Assembly (NCBI RefSeq): GCF_025583945.1
Contig: NZ_JAOEGU010000028.1
Coordinates: forward strand, 1-55,989
Source of the DNA: Methylobacter psychrophilus
Lineage (GTDB): Bacteria; Pseudomonadota; Gammaproteobacteria; Methylococcales; Methylomonadaceae
Length of the DNA: 55,989 nt
Direction: 5' to 3'
The notes beneath the pieces were generated by a model. It saw only the letters and a program-made list of their open reading frames with translations. It had not been told where the DNA came from and searched no databases. Shown here one piece after another: positions 1 to 8,625 of this stretch. The translations under genes and the position numbers were made by a program. Numbering within the stretch: the first letter of the stretch is position 1; every line of letters starts with the position of its first letter.

Positions 1-55
1 TTCATGCTATCCATGGTATGTTGAAAAATGACGAACCTTTCGATAATACACGTTT

Positions 56-313
56 TTATAAAATTTCAGAATCAGTCGAATAGTTAAAAATGAACGAAAT
101 ACCTTTGACTTTGAACAGAGTATCTACATGGCTGGTTGCTAATAGATGGTAATGGTTGTGTAAAATAACCCAATGATCCAACTGCCAGTTTTTTTCATGA
201 AAACAAACTTTAATCGTAGCCAGTAAATGATGCTTTATTGGTTCCGGTTTTAATAAAAGCCGTTTTTGGTAAATTAAGCTGGTTATAAAATAAGCTGCGT
301 TATCAACAAACAA
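56..313 (-). pseudogene. REP-associated tyrosine (HUH) transposase fragment
   Basis: An 85-residue reading frame that carries the HUH signature of Y1/REP-associated transposases (RAYT): WVILHNHYHLLA near residues 47-58 corresponds to the usual W-V-x-M-P-N-H-x-H-L-L. The preceding AYFITSLIYQKRLLL resembles the N-terminal strand of this family. Intact members are about 150-300 residues and carry a catalytic Tyr downstream of HUH. Here the frame stops soon after HUH, so the Tyr part is missing or out of frame and the copy is dead. Homology seems to begin only around residue 7, where the frame joins an hsdS remnant. Nearby REP-like palindromes fit the known RAYT-REP association. Confidence 0.6.
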
Positions 314-465
314 ATGCTCAGGAGAATGTAGGCCATCGCTGTTTGTTCATCGGTTTCAATGGCGATTTCTACCGCGCGTTTGGCAGTAGCTAATAAGCGT
401 TCACTTTCAGCTTTGAGCGCGAAACTTTGCTGTACTAACTCGGCTATTTGGTTTTGAGTCGCGGG
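283..465 (-). pseudogene. C-terminal remnant of a type I restriction specificity subunit (HsdS)
   Basis: Reading minus strand from just after a stop codon (466-468) gives a 60-codon segment containing QNQIAELVQQSFALKAESER and then a stretch rich in AKRAVEIAIE. This resembles the conserved C-terminal helix of methanotroph type I HsdS proteins. No start codon or target-recognition domain precedes it. Its 3' end runs in another frame over the 5' end of the transposase remnant, so this is a junction between two decayed genes. Recognition rests on one helix only. Confidence 0.45.
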
Positions 466-547
466 TTAGCGATAGCGTTTGTGCCCTAGAGGGTGTAATC
501 CGACATTTTGCGTTAATGTGTCGGTCCGGCATCGCTATCGCCTAACC
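464..547. repeat. REP-like palindromic repeat
   Basis: GGTTAGCGATAGCG (464-477) is answered by CGCTATCGCCTAACC (533-547), enclosing an inner inverted repeat CCGACAtt...aatGTGTCGG. The composite can fold into a long two-tier hairpin. It shares the GGGTTAG/TAACCCGAC vocabulary with the repeat at 1710-1738 and sits next to a RAYT remnant, which suggests a REP family. Confidence 0.55.
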
Positions 548-1091
548 TGACTTACATGGCTTTTTAATCAAATGGGGAGAAATTTCCGGTTTGATTTTGA
601 AAATCATTAATTTCGTTGACAAAGCCCCATTCAGAGTTATGTTGTGTTTGGAAAAATAGTTTTAATTAGAAATGATTTGGAAAATATAGTAAGTGCTGTC
701 TGTTTCGAAGGAGGAAATAGAGACGGTGAGAAGTAGCATGCTGCAAATTTTAATTTAATCAAACAGAGGTGTATTGAATAACAAGGATCCACAATAAAAA
801 AGCTTATCGTTAACGAATGATGAAACATTGAAGTTGACATCCTTAGTGCTATTTCTTAAGGGTTGTAAATAATTGTAGTGACAGCGCCAGAGTTAAGCCA
901 ATTTAAAATTTGCTTTGGTAGAAATATTATAAACTCGAAAGAGTAACTTAAAAGTCAGTTTTTATATTGTGCTGTAAATAATGTATTAATTTCTGAAATT
1001 TTGATGACTAATGGAACAGATAAACGATTTTATTGGTATTTTTTTAAAAGCTTCGATTGGAATAGTCGATAACTGAATCACAGGATTTCGA
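548..1091. other. Gene-poor AT-rich stretch
   Basis: I see no convincing gene here. A 67-codon minus-strand frame at 637-840 has a composition (F/S/T-rich, no motif, no ribosome-binding site) expected of random AT-rich sequence. The stretch may hold the promoter for the small membrane genes that follow, but no clear -35/-10 pair can be singled out. Confidence 0.5.
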
Positions 1092-1316
1092 GTGAATACT
1101 TCAAAACAATTTTACTGCCGGTTACTGATAAACGTCGGCAATTCACTGGCAATAATAGGATGTATAGCCTTAATTTGTGGGGCCATTGGATTATTTCCAT
1201 TAGAGACATTTGCATTGGGGCTCTCATCGGGCATACGGATCATTGCGATGGTAGCCATTGGCGGTTGTTTAGTGAGCGCCATTGGTTATGGCATTTTGGA
1301 CTATTTTGATTATTAG
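1092..1316 (+). CDS. Small two-helix membrane protein, unknown
   Basis: A 74-residue hydrophobic protein with two predicted membrane segments, about residues 15-35 and 46-68, separated by a short Gly/Ser loop. The start is a GTG preceded by AGGA at 1082-1085. I recognise no family. It is the first of three closely spaced tiny membrane-protein genes on the same strand (gaps 18 and 2 bases), each with a purine-rich ribosome-binding site, so they are probably co-transcribed and may form one membrane complex. Function is unknown. Confidence 0.55.
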   Translation: MNTSKQFYCRLLINVGNSLAIIGCIALICGAIGLFPLETFALGLSSGIRIIAMVAIGGCLVSAIGYGILDYFDY

Positions 1317-1334
1317 AAAATTAGGAGAATTAGC

Positions 1335-1514
1335 ATGTTCAATAAATCAGATTATTTTATACTTTTAGCTGTGATGATATCGTTTTTTGTTTCCGCGTAT
1401 TTGTGGTTTATCGTGAAAGATGCCGAGCAGGCAATATTTACAGCAATTTGGATTCCATCGATTTTCTGCTTTGGAATCTATTTTAAGCTTTGTGCGTTAA
1501 TGGGGAGGAGATAG
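1335..1514 (+). CDS. Small membrane protein, 59 residues, unknown
   Basis: The ATG at 1335 follows a good AGGAGA box (1323-1328) and opens a 59-codon frame. The protein has two hydrophobic segments (about residues 7-27 and 33-54) split by a charged VKDAEQ turn, giving a helical hairpin that ends in a basic GRR. It lies 18 bases after the preceding small membrane gene and 2 bases before the next. I recognise no family; the size and layout resemble accessory subunits of respiratory or transport complexes, but this is only an analogy. Confidence 0.55.
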   Translation: MFNKSDYFILLAVMISFFVSAYLWFIVKDAEQAIFTAIWIPSIFCFGIYFKLCALMGRR

Positions 1515-1516
1515 TT

Positions 1517-1609
1517 ATGGGCCTTATCTTTTTTGTAGGCATTATCGCTTTCGTGCTATTACTTGTAGGATTATTCTTGACTTACAAGGAATTTAGTAAA
1601 TTTAAGTAA
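1517..1609 (+). CDS. 30-residue single-span membrane peptide
   Basis: A 30-codon frame starts at ATG 1517, preceded by a strong GGAGGAG sequence (1503-1509) that lies within the last codons of the upstream gene. The peptide is one hydrophobic helix (residues 2-22) followed by a basic tail, TYKEFSKFK, as in single-span small subunits. Two-base spacing to the previous gene suggests translational coupling. Function unknown; it could be a small regulatory subunit of a membrane complex. Confidence 0.5.
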   Translation: MGLIFFVGIIAFVLLLVGLFLTYKEFSKFK

Positions 1610-1709
1610 TTAAATTAGGCGCATTATTCCATTGAATTTATCAGGTTAATTCTTGTGAACATAATTTTATACGGCCGTATTGCGTATAAATTGTAGGGTA
1701 GTACCGTAG

Positions 1710-1738
1710 GTCGGGTTAGGCGCTAGCCGTAACCCGAC
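1710..1738. repeat. REP-like palindrome
   Basis: GTCGGGTTAGGC and the inverted CGTAACCCGAC flank a GCTAGC centre, forming a compact hairpin of about 11 base pairs with one mismatch. It shares the CGGGTTAG core with the element at 464-547. Confidence 0.6.
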
Positions 1739-1806
1739 ATGGCTACATGACTTTTATTTCGTGTTTTTCATGGACAAAAATAAACACTTACCCATATAAA
1801 AACGGC

Positions 1807-1839
1807 ACAGATAACATCCCTTCAAGGTATGGTATCTGT
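1807..1839. repeat. Degenerate copy of the 33-base palindrome
   Basis: ACAGATAACATCCCTT-C-AAGGTATGGTATCTGT is the imperfect version of the perfect palindrome at 3040-3072. Similarity continues into the right flank (AATCATCG...TTTTAA), so the repeated unit is longer than the hairpin. Confidence 0.6.
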
Positions 1840-1915
1840 AAAATCATCGGGTTTTAAAGCATAGCTATCTACACAACTTTTCCTCATAATAAAAACAATG
1901 ACTTGCAGAAGCGCC

Positions 1916-2062
1916 AAGCTCCCTCTCTTGTTGGAGAGGGCTGGGGTGACGACTGCACGGATGCAGGAGGTAGAGCAATGCAGGAGCAATTGCCGAGGAG
2001 AGTAAAATCAAGCAGTTACATTTCCCTCATCCCAACCTTCTCCCTTTGGAGAAGGAGCCGTA
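1916..2062. repeat. CTCCCTCTC/GGAGAGGG-type intergenic repeat pair
   Basis: CTCCCTCTC...GGAGAGGGCTGGGGTGA at about 1919-1949 and CCCTCATCCCAACCTTCTCCC...GGAGAAGG at about 2023-2057 are inverted relatives of one another. Each contains its own short hairpin, and together they can form a larger cruciform. The wording is like common proteobacterial intergenic repeats. Confidence 0.5.
1953..1997 (+). repeat. Dispersed ATGCAGGAGG repeat, short copy
   Basis: CTGCACGGATGCAGGAGGTA...GAGCAATTGCCGAG matches the ends of the longer copies at 39880-39945 and 51929-51995 but lacks about 22 internal bases. The loss probably arose by recombination between the internal GATGCAGGAG-like direct repeats. Confidence 0.6.
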
Positions 2063-2148
2063 GGACTTGTGTAGATACCTATGGTTTTAAAGGGGGGAAG
2101 CGGGTAACGGGGAGCGATGTTTATTGGCTGGAGCTGTTTTTTAAACGG

Positions 2149-2901
2149 TTATGCCGGACTGTTTTCGCTGGGGGGCTTTTTAGCGGTCACCAAGGCATTG
2201 ATGGCATTGCGATCACTGACAGTGATTGAGGCAAAACCACAGTCCTGCAATTGCTGAAGGGCAACGGCTTCACGCATGACATGATTTTCTGATTCATCAC
2301 TGAATAAATGCACGATCCACTGCTCCAGTAAATCCGGGCGGTTGAGTGGGGCAAGCACTTTAAAATAGTGCTTCACCTCTTCCTGAACAATAAGGGTATG
2401 TTGACTGATATCATTCAAACCATAACGGTCAGCGTTGATGAATTTCCCGTTGGGTTTTAGTACGCGAAAAACTTCTTTAAGGACTTGCTCGCGATAATTG
2501 TTAAGAAAGTTGTGCAGGGTATAAGCCGAAGCGATGATATCGACGCTGTCGCTGGCTAATTGTTGTAATGCGGTCAAGGCATCATCAGCGCAAAAAGTTA
2601 AACGTTCCTGATCTACCCAGTGTTGTAAGCGCTGTTTTGCCTGCTGTTGCATGACTGGTTCATTATCAATGCTGAATACTTGCAGGGTTTCATTGGCGGT
2701 TAATAAGGCCAGTGTGGTAACGCCGGTGCCGCCGCCCAATTCAACTATCTGTAACGGTTCCGTAGTTGTGGGACAAGCATTGACGGTACTGCCTACTAAA
2801 CGGCTCATTTCAGTTGCTGCCGGGGATAGCAACTGGAGCATGTCATAATCTTGTCCGATGATGCTGGAAAACATGGCATCGTATGGTGATGTATTACTCA
2901 T
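2149..2901 (-). CDS. Class I SAM-dependent methyltransferase
   Basis: A 250-residue protein with the Rossmann-type SAM-binding motif VELGGGTG (about residues 53-60), an acidic motif II (FSIDNEP), a motif III near CADDALTAL and the post-motif strand VDIIASAYTLHNF. The VFRVLKPNGKFINADR segment is typical of the UbiE/Methyltransf_11-25 families. The substrate cannot be told from sequence; the C-terminal half (HYFKVLAPLNRPDLLEQW...) resembles small-molecule methyltransferases. The gene stands alone, with repeats on both sides. Confidence 0.75.
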   Translation of the reverse strand: MSNTSPYDAMFSSIIGQDYDMLQLLSPAATEMSRLVGSTVNACPTTTEPLQIVELGGGTGVTTLALLTANETLQVFSIDNEPVMQQQAKQRLQHWVDQERLTFCADDALTALQQLASDSVDIIASAYTLHNFLNNYREQVLKEVFRVLKPNGKFINADRYGLNDISQHTLIVQEEVKHYFKVLAPLNRPDLLEQWIVHLFSDESENHVMREAVALQQLQDCGFASITVSDRNAINALVTAKKPPSENSPA

Positions 2902-3039
2902 AAATAAAGTTTCGCTTAAGTTACAGAAACAATTACCTTACGCTTTTTTTACAGAGCAAGCGAGTAATAAGGTCACTCGCAGTAAATACCTGTAGACTTT
3001 CAGAAAGTAAACTTCCAATCCATGTCGCGGTAAGTTGAT

Positions 3040-3072
3040 ACAGATACCATCCCTTGAAGGGATGGTATCTGT
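3040..3072. repeat. Perfect 33-base palindrome, possible sppA-side terminator
   Basis: ACAGATACCATCCCTT and its exact reverse complement flank one central G, giving a 16-bp stem with almost no loop. It lies 37 bases past the stop of the minus-strand sppA-like gene. There is no long T-run on either side, so it may act as a transcript-end stabiliser or mobile repeat rather than a classical terminator. A degenerate second copy is at 1807-1839. Confidence 0.65.
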
Positions 3073-3109
3073 AATATCATCGTGCTTTAACTGGCAGGTC
3101 AGCTTTTAT

Positions 3110-4087
3110 TTAGCGTATTGACGGGCCTTGCAGCAGGCTACCAATAGCCTGACCGAAAGAGGTTCCCAGTTTGCCGGTCATTTTATCCAGAAAACTGCCT
3201 TGCTGGGTAAAATCAACCAGTTTCTCGGCGCCAATAATATCTTTGGCGACGTAATCATCATTACCAAAGCCGTCAGCAATACCCAGTTTAACGCCGGCTT
3301 CACCGGTCCAAACCAGGCCTGAAAACATATCCGGTGTTTCTTGCAAGCGGTCACCACGTCCGGCTTTAACCGCACTAATAAACTGTTGGTGGACTTGATC
3401 CAACAAGCCCTGCATATATTTGGTTTCATCGGCTTTAGCGGCCGAAAAAGGGTCCAGCATGGCTTTATGGGCACCGGCAGTTAATAGTCTGCGTTCTACG
3501 CCCATTTTTTGCATAATATCGACAAAACCAAAGCCATCCATCAAGACACCTATTGAACCAATAAGACTGGATGGATTGACAAAAATCTTGTCGCTGGCAG
3601 AGGCAATATAATAACAACCGGAGGCGCACATATCGCTAACGACCGCATAAATAGGTAATTCGGGATGGGCTTTTTTTATGTTTCTGATTTCTTCATAAAC
3701 ATAAGCTGATTGCACAGGGCTGCCACCCGGTGAATTGGAATGCAGGATAATCCCCTTAGTACCTTTATCCTTTACGGCATCTCTTAAGCTTTCAATAATA
3801 TCGGTGGCATTGGCCTCTTTACCATCGGCTATAACGCCCACCACATCAATTAACGCAGTATGATATTTACTGTCAACGCCGATATCCATTTTTAGCTTTG
3901 GATAAATCGCCATGCCAAAGACGGCAAACAAGTAAATAAATATTAATGATTTAAAAAATACACTCCATCGTCTGGCTCTGGTTTGTTCTGTAACGGCAGC
4001 TAAAGCCAGTTTGCTTAAGATGTCGCGCTCCCAGCCGGCTATTTCGGTAGCGTCTGTTTTATTTGAATTGTCTTGTTGATTTTCCAT
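3110..4087 (-). CDS. sppA: S49-family signal peptide peptidase (SppA-like)
   Basis: A 325-residue membrane-anchored serine protease of MEROPS family S49, the short bacterial SppA form that degrades leftover signal peptides in the membrane. One membrane anchor lies at about residues 47-63. The nucleophile Ser156 sits in MCASGCYYIASASDKI and the general base Lys208 in TAGAHKAM, the usual Ser-Lys dyad. The N-terminal 40 residues are cytosolic and charged. It is last in the rluC-HAD-sppA minus-strand group, 12 bases after the HAD gene, an order seen also in pseudomonads. Confidence 0.88.
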   Translation of the reverse strand: MENQQDNSNKTDATEIAGWERDILSKLALAAVTEQTRARRWSVFFKSLIFIYLFAVFGMAIYPKLKMDIGVDSKYHTALIDVVGVIADGKEANATDIIESLRDAVKDKGTKGIILHSNSPGGSPVQSAYVYEEIRNIKKAHPELPIYAVVSDMCASGCYYIASASDKIFVNPSSLIGSIGVLMDGFGFVDIMQKMGVERRLLTAGAHKAMLDPFSAAKADETKYMQGLLDQVHQQFISAVKAGRGDRLQETPDMFSGLVWTGEAGVKLGIADGFGNDDYVAKDIIGAEKLVDFTQQGSFLDKMTGKLGTSFGQAIGSLLQGPSIR

Positions 4088-4099
4088 ACACTTGTAACC

Positions 4100-4747
4100 T
4101 TAAATAATGTTCAGTAATTCAGTTGACTGTTGCAAACACAGTAACGGATTATATTGTTGCAAAAGTTCTGCCGAGTTTGCACCACAGGACACACCAATTG
4201 CAGACATAGGGGCATTGAGCGCCATTTGCAAGTCATGTACGGAGTCGCCCACCATTAATGAGCGTTCTTTGGCGGTATTGGTATGCTGAAGAATTTCGTG
4301 GAGCATTCTTGGGTCGGGTTTGGAGGCGGTTTCATCCGCGCAGCGGGTCACACAAAACAGCGCTTCCGTGCCTGTCCCTTGTAATGCTTTTTGGAGACCG
4401 GCGCGGCTTTTACCGGTAGCAACCGCCAGTTGATAGCCGGATTGTTTGAGTTGCACCAACATATCATAAACGCCCGGAAATAAATCATCCGGGCTGATTG
4501 GTTTGGAATTATAGTGCCGGCTATAATTGGCAACCAGTTGTGCCTGGGTATCAGGTTTAATGCCGGGAAACAGATTCTGCATGGCTTGGTTAAGACTTAA
4601 GCCAATAACATTTTTTGCCGCCTGATCTTCAGGTCTGGCAATGCCGCATTGTTCGGCGGCCTGTTGCAGACAGATCGTAATCCAGTCTATCGAATTGACC
4701 AGCGTACCATCCCAATCAAAGATAATTAAATCAAACTTGTTCTTCAT
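4100..4747 (-). CDS. HAD-superfamily hydrolase, phosphoglycolate phosphatase-like
   Basis: A 215-residue HAD subfamily IA phosphatase. Motif I is FDWDGTLVNS with nucleophile Asp11 and Asp13, motif II is VATGKS, a motif III Lys precedes PDPRML, and motif IV is MVGDSVHDLQMA. The cap domain lies between motifs I and II. It overlaps the end of rluC by 17 bases, so the two are translationally coupled. In related genomes the equivalent gene sits between rluC and sppA and is annotated Gph/YqaB-like; the true substrate is not known. Confidence 0.8.
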   Translation of the reverse strand: MKNKFDLIIFDWDGTLVNSIDWITICLQQAAEQCGIARPEDQAAKNVIGLSLNQAMQNLFPGIKPDTQAQLVANYSRHYNSKPISPDDLFPGVYDMLVQLKQSGYQLAVATGKSRAGLQKALQGTGTEALFCVTRCADETASKPDPRMLHEILQHTNTAKERSLMVGDSVHDLQMALNAPMSAIGVSCGANSAELLQQYNPLLCLQQSTELLNII

Positions 4748-5687
4748 GTTGTAATAAATTTGCCAGATGAGCAGGTAAGGGGGCTGAAATACTCATGGAG
4801 ATTCCGGTAACCGGGTGCGGAAATTTTAATGTTTCTGCATGAAGGAACATGCGTTTATAACCTTTGTTTTTAAAAGTTTTGTTAACTTCATCGACACCAT
4901 AACGATCATCGCCAACAATCGGATGACCTAGACTGGCAGCATGAACCCGTATCTGATGGGTGCGTCCGGTTTTTGGCGAGGCTTCTACCAGTGTTGCATG
5001 ACGAAAGGTCTTTAAGCGGGTAAATAATGTTTCAGCGGATTTTCCGGAAGGACTGATGACGACTATGCGCTCACCGCCTTTACTGACATTTTTTAACAAG
5101 GGCGCAGTGACTATCAGTTTTTTTCTGCCCCATTGACCGGATAATAAGGCCTGATAAGTCTTTTTAACTTCGCTGTTGCGAAAAAACTCTTGTAGTTTAC
5201 GTAAGGCGCTGCGTTTTTTGGCGATTAACAGACAACCGGAGGTATCTTTATCAAGACGGTGCACCAGTTCCAAAAAGCGTGCTTCGGGTCTGATGAGACG
5301 GAGCCCTTCGATAATGCCGGAGCTGACGCCGGTACCGCCATGCACGGCAAAACCAGCCGGTTTATTGATGACGATGAAGCCGTCATCTTCAAATAAAATA
5401 CCTTCTTGCAGCGCCGCTTGCAAGCCCTGAGGAACATAAAGTTCTTCGCTACGTTCAGCAACCCTGATGGGCGGAATTCTGACAATATCACCGGCAGCCA
5501 GGCGGTATTTGACATCAACACGGCCTTTGTTGACTCTGACTTCACCTTTTCTGACAATGCGGTAAATGCGGCTTTTAGGTACGCCTTTCAAGCGGGCAAT
5601 TAAAAAGTTGTCGAGGCGCTGATCACAGTTATCTTCAGTAATTTCGACATATACAACATGGGGTAAGGTGTTTTCTTCTATACTCAT
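4731..5687 (-). CDS. rluC: 23S rRNA pseudouridine synthase RluC
   Basis: A 318-residue RluA-family pseudouridine synthase. An N-terminal S4 RNA-binding domain (about residues 20-75, QRLDNFLIARLKGVPKSRIY...RVNKGRV) precedes the catalytic domain. The catalytic Asp146 is in HRLDKDTSGCLL, and GRTHQIRVH is the downstream family motif. RluC modifies U955, U2504 and U2580 of E. coli 23S rRNA. Its place divergent from rne matches E. coli and pseudomonads and supports the assignment over other RluA paralogues. Confidence 0.92.
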   Translation of the reverse strand: MSIEENTLPHVVYVEITEDNCDQRLDNFLIARLKGVPKSRIYRIVRKGEVRVNKGRVDVKYRLAAGDIVRIPPIRVAERSEELYVPQGLQAALQEGILFEDDGFIVINKPAGFAVHGGTGVSSGIIEGLRLIRPEARFLELVHRLDKDTSGCLLIAKKRSALRKLQEFFRNSEVKKTYQALLSGQWGRKKLIVTAPLLKNVSKGGERIVVISPSGKSAETLFTRLKTFRHATLVEASPKTGRTHQIRVHAASLGHPIVGDDRYGVDEVNKTFKNKGYKRMFLHAETLKFPHPVTGISMSISAPLPAHLANLLQHEEQV

Positions 5688-6194
5688 TAGGCAAATAATA
5701 CCAGTATCTGGGGTAAATTGATTCTTTAAAATTGATGTGGGACAATAAGGTTGTTATATTAGGCGGGTTTTCATAAAAAAACATACTTAAATGCTCTGCG
5801 GATTTCAATTAAAGAATCCACTCTGGAGCAACTTAATAAAGGCTAATACAACAAATTTATGTAATTAGCTTTCTATTATACGATTTTCGGGTTCATCGTT
5901 CGACCCTAGACGCACGATTTTTTTAATACCTGTTTAAAACAGAATTTACCACCAAAGACTGAACTAAATATTAACTTGGCATCTCTCCGCGCCCTATAAG
6001 ACTTCACCTGGTTGTTAAGTCTAAAATAATGACAAAATTGCGCAGATGACGGAACATAAGATCGTAAAAACGAAGCTGATGGTTTTTTTGACATAGAGCT
6101 TTATGTTTGTATCGACACACAATGATGCGATGACCAAAACCAGTCTAATTGAGTAAACTCTGACAATGGAGCAGGACACTACAAGGATAAATGA
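5688..6194. promoter_or_regulatory. Divergent rluC/rne promoter region and long rne leader
   Basis: A 507-base gap between the divergent rluC and rne genes with no credible gene. In E. coli the rne transcript has a 361-base leader whose hairpins allow RNase E to cut its own mRNA. The length and position here fit a comparable leader. A short GGGT...ACCC hairpin followed by a T7 run lies near 5888-5926. Exact promoters cannot be fixed by eye. Confidence 0.45.
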
Positions 6195-8582
6195 ATGAAA
6201 AGAATGCTTATCAACGCTACGCAAGCTGAAGAACTGCGAGTCGCTTTGGTAGACGGTCAAAAACTTTACGATTTTGACATAGAAATCCCTTCAAAAGAAC
6301 AAAAAAAATCCAACATATACAAAGGCATTATTACCCGCGTAGAACCGAGTCTGGAAGCCGCCTTTATTAATTATGGCGCTGAAAAACATGGTTTTTTACC
6401 TTTTAAGGAAATTTCACCACTCTACCGACATGCTCAGGAAGGTGCCGAAGAAGGTCGCCGTCCGGCGATAAAAGATCTGATCAAAGAAGGTCAGGAAATT
6501 ATCGTTCAAATTGAAAAAGAAGAACGGGGTAATAAAGGCGCTGCTTTAACGACCTATATCAGTCTGGCCGGTACTTATTTGGTATTAATGCCGAATAATC
6601 CCAAAGCTGGTGGAATATCAAGGCGCATAGAAGGCGAGACACGCAGTGATTTGCGTGAAGTGATGGCGACGCTGGAGATTCCTGATACCATGGGGCTGAT
6701 CGTAAGAACAGCCGGCTGTGGAAAGAATGCTGAAGAGCTGCAATGGGATTTAAATTATCTGCTGCAACTGTGGGAAGCCATTGAGCGTTCCTCCGGTGAA
6801 CAAAAAGCGCCTTTTCTGGTATTTCAGGAAAGCAACGTTATCATCAGAGCCCTGCGTGACCATTTACGTGGCAATATTGATGAAATTCTGATTGATAATG
6901 AAGAGTCGTTTAAATTGGTACAAGACTTCCTTAAAGAAGTTATGCCGCATTTTTTACCGAAAGCGAAATTGTATCAAGATGCGGTACCTTTATTTAGCCG
7001 TTATCAGATTGAATCTCAAATTGAAGTGGCTTATTGCCGCGAAGTGTCATTGCCTTCCGGTGGTTCACTGGTTATCGATCATACCGAAGCCTTAACGTCT
7101 GTTGATATCAACTCTGCCCGCGCCACTAAAGGCAGTGACATTGAAGAAACTGCGCTGAATACCAACCTGGAAGCGTGCGATGAAATTGCCCGTCAACTGA
7201 GGTTGCGCGATTTGGGTGGTTTGTTTGTTATCGACTTTATCGATATGCTTTCCAACAAAAACCAACGATCTGTCGAAAATCATCTTCGTGATGCGCTTAA
7301 AATTGATAGGGCACGTATTCAAACCAGTCGTATTTCACGTTTTGGTTTGTTGGAAATGTCCAGACAAAGAATGCGTCCATCACTGGGCGATTCTACGCAA
7401 TTACCCTGTCCACGTTGTAAGGGCCAAGGCACTATTCGTAATGTTGAATCGGTTGCACTTTCGGTATTAAGGATTCTTGAAGAAGAAGCCATGAAGAAAG
7501 GTACAGAAAAAGTGATTGCCCATTTGCCTATTGAATGTGCAACATTTTTGTTAAACGAAAAGCGTCATGCCATTGAACAAATTGAAACCCGGCTGAAAGT
7601 TGGCATTATTATTTTGCCGAGTAAACATCTTGAAACGCCTGCTTATGACATTGAGCGTATCAAGGAAAAAGAATCAGTTGATGACAAGCCCAGTTATTTA
7701 CAAATAAAAGCCGAAGACATCACTATTCCGGATTTTGCCCAGCAAATTAAGCCAAGAGCTGAAAAAGCGGCAATCAAGGAATTTATGCATGATTCACCGG
7801 CACCTGTGCAAGTGAAAAATGAGGCGGCCAGTCTGATTAAACGCTTCTGGGATAAGTTGGTTAGTTTGGGTGCAGAACCTGAAATAATAGCCGCTCCAGC
7901 GCCTGCTCCGGTTGTTGAAAGAGCCAGATCAGCTGATGAAAGTCAGCCAAGCAGAGGCCGAAATAACAGGCGCGGTAGAAGTCAGGGGCAAAAATCTACG
8001 GAACCAAGGCCTAATCGCCCCTCACAAGAGCAAGAGGCGAAGCCTGAACCCGGTAAAGACACTCGGGAAAACAAAGAAAACAGGGAACCCAAGCCTAATC
8101 GTAATATTAGGGGGCCTGGTCGTAATGTAAGGCGTAATCTTGCGCCGGTTACCAATACTGGTGATGAATCTGTTGCGTTGATTAAAAGCGAGCCTGTAGT
8201 GGCTAATGAAGTGTCAGTTACCGAGGCAACATCATCAGCGGAAATCTCTGTATCGACTGACGAGCAAACCCGGCAAGCTGCCAAAAAAAGTACCAGTAGA
8301 AGAGGTCCAAATCGCAGAAGACCACGCAATCCAAATTACAAAAAAACGGATGAAGACGGCGAGTCAAACGGTGGTAATAACGGCGAAGCTACAACGATAG
8401 CACAAGATGACGTGCGTCCGACAAAACCTCGTTCTTACAACAGTGATTTTGCTGAAAGACAAGAAAAAGCAGAGCGCCCTGAACCTAAGGCACCTGCTGT
8501 GGATACTTCGGAGCCGAAACAAGCTGTGACTGAATCCGCACCAAAAGCAGTAGAACCAAAGCAAGACACTCCAACAGAATAA
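6195..8582 (+). CDS. rne: Ribonuclease E
   Basis: A 795-residue endoribonuclease that starts [20 protein letters not shown], nearly identical to E. coli RNase E. The S1 domain (about 36-125), the 5'-sensor/RNase H-like region, the DNase I-like catalytic region with the Mg-binding aspartates of SVDINSAR and FVIDFIDM, and the zinc-link CPRCKGQG are all present. From about residue 535 the chain becomes low-complexity, rich in Arg/Pro/Glu ([24 protein letters not shown]), the arginine-rich RNA-binding and degradosome scaffold region. It is shorter than the 1061-residue E. coli protein. Confidence 0.95.
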   Translation: MKRMLINATQAEELRVALVDGQKLYDFDIEIPSKEQKKSNIYKGIITRVEPSLEAAFINYGAEKHGFLPFKEISPLYRHAQEGAEEGRRPAIKDLIKEGQEIIVQIEKEERGNKGAALTTYISLAGTYLVLMPNNPKAGGISRRIEGETRSDLREVMATLEIPDTMGLIVRTAGCGKNAEELQWDLNYLLQLWEAIERSSGEQKAPFLVFQESNVIIRALRDHLRGNIDEILIDNEESFKLVQDFLKEVMPHFLPKAKLYQDAVPLFSRYQIESQIEVAYCREVSLPSGGSLVIDHTEALTSVDINSARATKGSDIEETALNTNLEACDEIARQLRLRDLGGLFVIDFIDMLSNKNQRSVENHLRDALKIDRARIQTSRISRFGLLEMSRQRMRPSLGDSTQLPCPRCKGQGTIRNVESVALSVLRILEEEAMKKGTEKVIAHLPIECATFLLNEKRHAIEQIETRLKVGIIILPSKHLETPAYDIERIKEKESVDDKPSYLQIKAEDITIPDFAQQIKPRAEKAAIKEFMHDSPAPVQVKNEAASLIKRFWDKLVSLGAEPEIIAAPAPAPVVERARSADESQPSRGRNNRRGRSQGQKSTEPRPNRPSQEQEAKPEPGKDTRENKENREPKPNRNIRGPGRNVRRNLAPVTNTGDESVALIKSEPVVANEVSVTEATSSAEISVSTDEQTRQAAKKSTSRRGPNRRRPRNPNYKKTDEDGESNGGNNGEATTIAQDDVRPTKPRSYNSDFAERQEKAERPEPKAPAVDTSEPKQAVTESAPKAVEPKQDTPTE

Positions 8583-8588
8583 TAAACA

Positions 8589-8625
8589 CCAGTCTTGGGA
8601 CACGCAGTATGCGTCCCAAGACTGG
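8589..8625 (+). terminator. Hairpin after rne
   Basis: CCAGTCTTGGGAC (8589-8601) pairs perfectly with GTCCCAAGACTGG (8613-8625) around an 11-base centre, 6 bases after the rne stop codon. The following CGTCTTATTTACTT is only moderately T-rich, so it may be an RNA-stabilising hairpin as well as a terminator. Confidence 0.65.

Larger units (their letters stand above)
1610..2148. other. Repeat-filled intergenic region
   Basis: This region has no convincing gene. It contains a REP-like palindrome (1710-1738), an imperfect copy of the 33-base ACAGATACC palindrome (1807-1839), paired CTCCCTCTC/GGAGAGGG and CTTCTCCC/GGAGAAGG motifs (about 1918-2062), and a short copy of the dispersed ATGCAGGAGG repeat (1953-1997). 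A plus-strand frame at 1903-2229 runs through these repeats and is not credible. Confidence 0.6.

Noticed and set aside
637-840. 67-codon minus-strand frame
   Set aside because: F/S/T-rich random composition, no ribosome-binding site and no motif.
1903-2229. 108-codon plus-strand frame
   Set aside because: It runs through inverted repeats and the dispersed repeat and overlaps the end of the methyltransferase gene.
7982-8329. 115-codon frame antisense to rne
   Set aside because: It lies opposite the low-complexity Arg/Pro/Glu region of RNase E, whose codons leave the antisense strand open; leucine-rich without signal-peptide logic.
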